DNA of 34,088 bases, from assembly GCA_016283605.1 (NCBI GenBank), contig JAEENF010000158.1, positions 1-34,088 of the forward strand, written 5' to 3'. The DNA comes from Prevotella sp. (GTDB lineage Bacteria > Bacteroidota > Bacteroidia > Bacteroidales > Bacteroidaceae). The notes under the pieces are model-generated. The model did no database searches. It saw only the letters and a list, made by a program, of their open reading frames with translations, and was not told the origin of the DNA. This document shows positions 29,947 to 34,088 of the stretch, piece by piece. Both the position numbers and the translations under genes were made by a program. How positions within the stretch are numbered: position 1 is the stretch's first letter; every line of letters begins with the position of its first letter.

Positions 29947-32402
29947 ACTATATTTTTCAGCGCAGAGCCAAAGATGATGTACTGAGTATTTCCAGCAATC
30001 GTTCCCTCGTTCTGACCCCAGAGGAAGGGCCAGTCATCATAGTTCTCGAAATGATCAGGCTTACGGAACAGCAGACCTGGTGCCACATTACCAGGAATGG
30101 CCGAGAAGTCTGCACGGTTATTACCATAGAACACCTGCTTCGGTCGCGTGGCACCCACAACGGCCACAAACGAATAATTATGGTAAGGATGACAACCGTA
30201 GAGCCAATTTGCCACACGATAGACCTCATCCTTCTTCACAATATCGGGGAAATAGATATGGGCATAGTTTACGGTGATGCCGAAGTTCAGCACCGCATTC
30301 ACACCCGCCCAGTTACCCAGACCGATGGGTACGCCGTAAGGATTCTGGGTGTCGAAGCTACGGATGTAGTCAGCATACTGCTGAACGGCAGGCCGGAGCC
30401 CCTCTTTGTAGGCAGCGTCTTTCATGGGTATGCTGTCAAGCATAGTCTGCAGATTACGGGCTACATTGCGGTAGTTACCGTCGCCAGTACCGGTAAGCCA
30501 GTCGTAATCGGCTTCAGCCTGGGCATTCCTGCGACCACGACGCTGCGCCATCAGGGATTCAGCTTCCTTACGCAGACGATCAGCCTGCTTCTGTGCGCGC
30601 TCGGCCAATTCATCGTTGTAGCCTTTCAGGACACGGGCAGCAGAGGTGAATACACCTGCAGCCTGAAGGTCAAGGCTCGGATTGCGATTGGTGAAGGCCC
30701 ACATATCGTCAGGCGTACCCGATCGCTTACCGTCGGCACTAACCTCGTAAGGCTTCAGCGAAGGATCGTAATGCAGACCGTCCGTGATGCTCGCAGCATC
30801 ACCGAGATGGTGATAGTTATCCAGGATACTGTTCGAGAGCGTCGAAGCCATGTGCCCGATCTGCTCAGCCTGAGCCACAAGGTTTAGCACGCCATGTTCG
30901 ATAAACTGCAAAATATCAGGCACGCCGTCGGGTCGGTGCAGATCCACATAACGCTGCTGTTGCGAAACAAAGGTCTCATCGCGTTGTGGCTTAAACAACT
31001 CCCAAGCACGGATAAGGTTCTGTACAACGTTGATGTTCGATCCTGTCTCGATGTCGAAGTCGCCGGCATCGAAGAAACCACCCACATTCAAACCCGGAAT
31101 CAGTTCCAGCGGTTTGTACTTCGTATCTGTCGACGGGCCCTGACGATGCAAATCGAAGTGGTCACTCTCAGGCGCCTGCAGATAACCCTCCTTGAAGGGT
31201 TCTCCATGCCAAGTGCGATAGCCCTCGGTCACATACATGTGGTTCATATGGATCGGCACCCACACATCCGTCGTCGCATCGGTGATCTTATCATAGACGT
31301 GCGCATCGATAAGGAAGTCGTTCGTCTTCGTATTGCCGTACTGGATATAATAGACACCGGGCTCCTTCACCGCCGAGAAGTCGAACTTCACATAATTATA
31401 TTTAAAATAAGGCCCCCACGCCTTCACATCACCTTTGAAAGCTTCTGTCGTCGAACCGTCGGTATTAATACGCATCAGCGAGGCCGTAGATAACATGCGG
31501 TCTTTCTTGTCCAATTCAATCACGGCCACCTTCGGTTGCTCAGGGATATATCCGATCTGCGAGAAACCTATATTCGGCTCACGAATCCAGTTCTCGATGG
31601 CATTGGGCTCCACGGTCCAGGTCACCACCTTGCCAGTCTTGCCCTTCGGTAACACACTCCGCAGCACAAACCAACCGTTCTGCGCCAGCATCCTCCCGTC
31701 GAAGAGTTTCAGTTCGGCATCCTCACTCGTGATCCTGATCATGCGCGAAGGGTCATCCGTAGCCACAATCATCTGATGTCCCGTCTCCAAAGGCAGCGGA
31801 TCAACGAAACGGTCAGTACCACGATCATCGTAGGTCTTGAAGCCCTTGAACTGTCTGGGCTTCTCGCTGTTCGGTCGCGTGATGGTCTGACTGGTTGCAT
31901 AGCGTGGGAAACGATTCAGGCGTCCGTCCATCAGGAAGGTCTTCAGCCAATACTGCGATGGCAGGAACTCGATGTTGAAACCAGCCTCACCGGCAAGCTT
32001 CTCAGGCACGGGCTTATCCAGGTAGACGGCTATCTCCACAGCCTTGCCTTTCGCCGTGACCACCACACGACTATCGAAGTCGTAGTCATCGTAGCGCAAA
32101 CCCACTTCGATACTGCCGTTCTCACGGTCCACCCTGCGGTTCGTCATCTTAGGCACAAGATCCCACTGCTCCGGTGTGTTATTCAACCGGACAGCACCGC
32201 CTTGTACGGTTCTGACACCATGATGAATGATTTCGATACCTGAGTTCTTCTCGTCATTGAACCCGCCGTTAAAGCTGTTGCTGAACACTAATACGTTCAC
32301 ACCCTGCCGCTCAAAATAATCGAGGTCATTGAGTTGCAAATCCTGCGCCTGGCTGACAGAAGTCGCCAACATTCCTGTAAGGACAAATAATAGTCTCTTC
32401 AT
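29934..32402 (-). CDS. Glycoside hydrolase family 9, exported (first of a tandem pair)
   Basis: 822 residues from ATG 32402; an in-frame ATG at 32411 would add three residues before the signal peptide. Signal peptide MKRLLFVLTGMLATSVSQAQ. The layout is the same as the downstream GH9: an N-terminal extension (about 20-270, LDKPVP, AGFNIEFLP, LFDGRM..NGWFVLRS), an Ig-like domain (GFSQIGYIPEQPKVAVI, EPGVYYIQYG), and a catalytic domain with GGFFDAGDFD (Asp445, Asp448) and the acid Glu799 (WGQNEGTIAG). A charged stretch at about 600-630 (ADRLRKEAESLMAQRRGRR) is not present in the other copy. The last residues VNEK are encoded by two ctcattt heptamers. It opens the block; an inverted repeat lies about 40 bp upstream. 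Confidence 0.9.
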   Translation of the reverse strand: MKRLLFVLTGMLATSVSQAQDLQLNDLDYFERQGVNVLVFSNSFNGGFNDEKNSGIEIIHHGVRTVQGGAVRLNNTPEQWDLVPKMTNRRVDRENGSIEVGLRYDDYDFDSRVVVTAKGKAVEIAVYLDKPVPEKLAGEAGFNIEFLPSQYWLKTFLMDGRLNRFPRYATSQTITRPNSEKPRQFKGFKTYDDRGTDRFVDPLPLETGHQMIVATDDPSRMIRITSEDAELKLFDGRMLAQNGWFVLRSVLPKGKTGKVVTWTVEPNAIENWIREPNIGFSQIGYIPEQPKVAVIELDKKDRMLSTASLMRINTDGSTTEAFKGDVKAWGPYFKYNYVKFDFSAVKEPGVYYIQYGNTKTNDFLIDAHVYDKITDATTDVWVPIHMNHMYVTEGYRTWHGEPFKEGYLQAPESDHFDLHRQGPSTDTKYKPLELIPGLNVGGFFDAGDFDIETGSNINVVQNLIRAWELFKPQRDETFVSQQQRYVDLHRPDGVPDILQFIEHGVLNLVAQAEQIGHMASTLSNSILDNYHHLGDAASITDGLHYDPSLKPYEVSADGKRSGTPDDMWAFTNRNPSLDLQAAGVFTSAARVLKGYNDELAERAQKQADRLRKEAESLMAQRRGRRNAQAEADYDWLTGTGDGNYRNVARNLQTMLDSIPMKDAAYKEGLRPAVQQYADYIRSFDTQNPYGVPIGLGNWAGVNAVLNFGITVNYAHIYFPDIVKKDEVYRVANWLYGCHPYHNYSFVAVVGATRPKQVFYGNNRADFSAIPGNVAPGLLFRKPDHFENYDDWPFLWGQNEGTIAGNTQYIIFGSALKNIVNEK

Positions 32403-32443
32403 CTCTAGCATTTTGTTTTATAGTTTTTGTAGGTATAAATTTG

Positions 32444-32464
32444 ACGTTTTACTAGGTAAAACGT
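32444..32464. promoter_or_regulatory. Perfect inverted repeat upstream of the GH9 operon
   Basis: Arms acgttttac (32444-32452) and gtaaaacgt (32456-32464) flank tag. It lies 41 bp upstream of the GH9 ATG. No TAnnTTTGC element is visible in this gap. It could be an operator for the operon or part of the end of the upstream transcript; a symmetric site of this size fits a dimeric regulator (inference). Confidence 0.5.
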
Positions 32465-32501
32465 AAAAAAGGCTATCTCATAATTATAAAACATTAACAC
32501 A

Positions 32502-32537
32502 AAATAGCCACTATCCTTTTCGAGATAGTGGCTATTT
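32502..32537 (-). terminator. Hairpin terminator of the CoA-transferase gene
   Basis: 14-bp perfectly paired arms (32502-32515 and 32524-32537, aaatagccactatc and its complement) with an 8-base loop. Read on the minus strand it is followed by TTTTGTGTTAATGTTTT, a broken T-tract, and it lies about 70 bp past the stop at 32604. The strongest hairpin in the window by length. Confidence 0.75.
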
Positions 32538-32603
32538 AAAGGCTTTTCACGCTACGCATCGCGTTGCATAAAAAGCAGATTATTGTTTGCGCTTTATGAT
32601 GCT

Positions 32604-34088
32604 TTAGTGCATAATATATTCAGAAAAATCAGTCAACTTCATGTCGCCCTTGCGCGCCAGCGTGTCGTGCATGGCGAAGGCGGCAGGCAGGTTGTGACGC
32701 GTCTGTCCCATCTTCGAGATCTTCAGGTAGTCCCACAACAACTGCTTGTAGTCGGGATGTGCGCAGTTCTCGATGATAATCTCCGCACGCTGTGCAGGCG
32801 ACTTGCCACGCAGATCGGCTACACCCTGCTCTGTGACGATGATGTTCACATCGTGCTCTGAAGAATCCTGATGGCTCACGAAGGGTACGATCGAAGAGAT
32901 CACGCCACCCTTGGCCACACTGGGACATGTAAATATAGATAGGTACGCGTTACGTATGAAGTCACCAGAACCGCCGATACCGTTCATCATCTTCGTGCCG
33001 CTGATATGCGTAGAGTTCACGTTGCCGTAGAGGTCGGCCTCGATAGCGGTATTGATGGCGATGACACCTAAGCGACGGATGATCTCAGGTGAATTAGAGA
33101 TCTCACTCTGACGCAGGGTCAGGTGCTGCTTCATATAGTCCATGTTGTCGTAGACATCCATCAGGCACTCGTTGCTGACGGTCAGCGAACAGGCTGAAGC
33201 ATCCTTCACACGACCGTTGAGCATCATCTCAATCACGGAGTTCTGGATGACCTCCGTATAGATATTGAAGTCGGGCACGTGCTTGTCCTCGCCCAGTGCA
33301 CCAAGGATGGCGTTGGCCGTTGAACCCACACCACTCTGCAGGGGCAGGAACTCCTTGGGGATACGACCCTTGTGCATCTCCTCTACGAGGAACTCAGCCG
33401 TCAGGAATCCGATCTTATCGGTCACAGGGTCGCTGTCCTTGAAGGCACGGGCCTCGTCAGGGATGTTACACTCCACGACACCCACCACCTTCTCTTTGGG
33501 AATGCTCACGTAGGGCTTACCGATACGGTCGCCGACATGCTCGATGGGGATAGCCTTGCGGTAAGGAGGATCCAGGGGCTCATACACATCGTGGATGAAC
33601 TTCGCATTGGGATTGTGGAAGCTGTTAAGCTCCAGGATGACGTGCTTAGCCAGACGGGCAGCCGTCGGAGAGATACCACCGGCAGCGGTCAGATAGACGT
33701 GATAGTCGTTGCCCACCTCTTCGATGTCACACACCTCAAGGATAGCCCAGTCGACATCACCATAGAAGCCATAGCGCAACTCCTGTGCCATGTGACTCAG
33801 GTGCAAGTCGTTGTAGGGAATCTCACCAAGGTTCACGTGTTTGCGGAAGTCGGGATTCGTGGTGTAGGGGGCACGGTAGAGGATAGCCTGTGCATTGGCC
33901 AGGTCACCATCGGTCGACTGTCCCGTGGAGGCACCTGTAAAGATGGCCACTTTGAACTCACGGCCGGCCTCATGTTCAGCCACAGCGATTTTTGCTAACT
34001 CTTTGGTTGTTGCCTTGGCCACACCGGCTGGTGTGAAGCCACTCATGGCGATGTGATCGCCATTCTTAATCAGTGCCGCAGCCTCTGC
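32604..34088 (-). CDS. Acetyl-CoA hydrolase/succinyl-CoA:acetate CoA-transferase (N-terminus outside window)
   Basis: The minus-strand frame is open to the window edge: 14 more codons precede the ATG at 34046 (AEAAALIKNGDHIA), which fits the family N-terminus ALIKDGD..GFSGFTPAG. So 494 residues are visible and only a few are missing. The family glutamate that forms the CoA thioester lies in FNIYTEVIQ; also typical are GFTPAG, LPLQSGVGSTANA and NSTHISGTKMMNGIGGSGDF. These proteins move CoA between succinate, acetate or propionate, or hydrolyse acetyl-CoA, in anaerobic fermentation. Reaction direction and acyl preference cannot be read here. A strong hairpin follows the stop. Confidence 0.93.
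   Translation of the reverse strand, partial: AEAAALIKNGDHIAMSGFTPAGVAKATTKELAKIAVAEHEAGREFKVAIFTGASTGQSTDGDLANAQAILYRAPYTTNPDFRKHVNLGEIPYNDLHLSHMAQELRYGFYGDVDWAILEVCDIEEVGNDYHVYLTAAGGISPTAARLAKHVILELNSFHNPNAKFIHDVYEPLDPPYRKAIPIEHVGDRIGKPYVSIPKEKVVGVVECNIPDEARAFKDSDPVTDKIGFLTAEFLVEEMHKGRIPKEFLPLQSGVGSTANAILGALGEDKHVPDFNIYTEVIQNSVIEMMLNGRVKDASACSLTVSNECLMDVYDNMDYMKQHLTLRQSEISNSPEIIRRLGVIAINTAIEADLYGNVNSTHISGTKMMNGIGGSGDFIRNAYLSIFTCPSVAKGGVISSIVPFVSHQDSSEHDVNIIVTEQGVADLRGKSPAQRAEIIIENCAHPDYKQLLWDYLKISKMGQTRHNLPAAFAMHDTLARKGDMKLTDFSEYIMH

Noticed and set aside
34044-34046. ATG at 34046 as the start of the CoA-transferase
   Set aside because: The frame continues upstream with family-typical residues (ALIKNGD) to the window edge, so the true start lies outside.

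Overview
The window looks like a chromosomal piece of a Bacteroidota bacterium, most likely the family Prevotellaceae (Prevotella/Segatella-like). The reasons are: several promoters of the Bacteroidota sigma-ABfr type (TTTG, about 19-20 bp, TAnnTTTGC); a SusC/SusD pair; an M56/BlaR1-like peptidase fused to a TonB domain; DUF3857, GH3 and GH9 proteins of Bacteroidota type; and start codons without clear Shine-Dalgarno sequences. Gene density is very high and no intergenic gap exceeds about 200 bp. I saw no rRNA, tRNA, CRISPR array, insertion sequence or phage gene.

Layout. Plus strand 1-6772: the tail of an M56/TonB membrane peptidase, a TPR protein, then a housekeeping cluster (unknown conserved protein, rpoN, PAP2-like membrane protein, purE, ispG) with overlapping or near-touching genes, closed by a palindromic terminator at 6776-6795. 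Minus strand 6800-11792: a probable three-gene operon, transcribed as patatin/outer-membrane-barrel protein, U32 protein, then a TPR histidine-kinase-like protein that seems to lack its phosphoacceptor histidine. Plus strand 11950-17180: a lipoprotein cysteine protease followed by a SusC/SusD pair with no glycosidase beside it. Minus 17196-18704: cysS. Plus 18831-20810: a DUF3857 exported protein. Minus 20807-32402: a carbohydrate block transcribed as GH9, GH9, iron-type alcohol dehydrogenase, Gfo/Idh/MocA oxidoreductase, GH3 and then, after the remnant of an AraC-type regulator, a GH42-like exported protein of unrecognised family. Minus 32604-34088: an acetyl-CoA hydrolase/CoA-transferase running off the window.

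How the genes fit together. The 20.8-32.4 kb block reads as a beta-glucan degradation unit: exported GH9 endo-acting enzymes, a GH3 exo-beta-glucosidase and two redox enzymes, but no SusC/SusD and no intact regulator. The C1 protease plus SusC/SusD could instead serve peptide capture (inference). CoA-transferase fits acetate/succinate/propionate fermentation.

The most unusual signal is not a gene. Short degenerate tandem repeats, mostly of period 7, recur through the window. They sit exactly at gene junctions (rpoN/PAP2, PAP2/purE, patatin/U32, U32/kinase, Gfo/GH3) and inside reading frames (ispG, patatin, cysS, the signal peptide of SusD, the N-terminus of U32). Period-8 and period-9 relatives lie at 27321-27344 and 11853-11924. 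They look like a dispersed short-tandem-repeat family that shapes start codons, stop codons, linkers and even a signal peptide.
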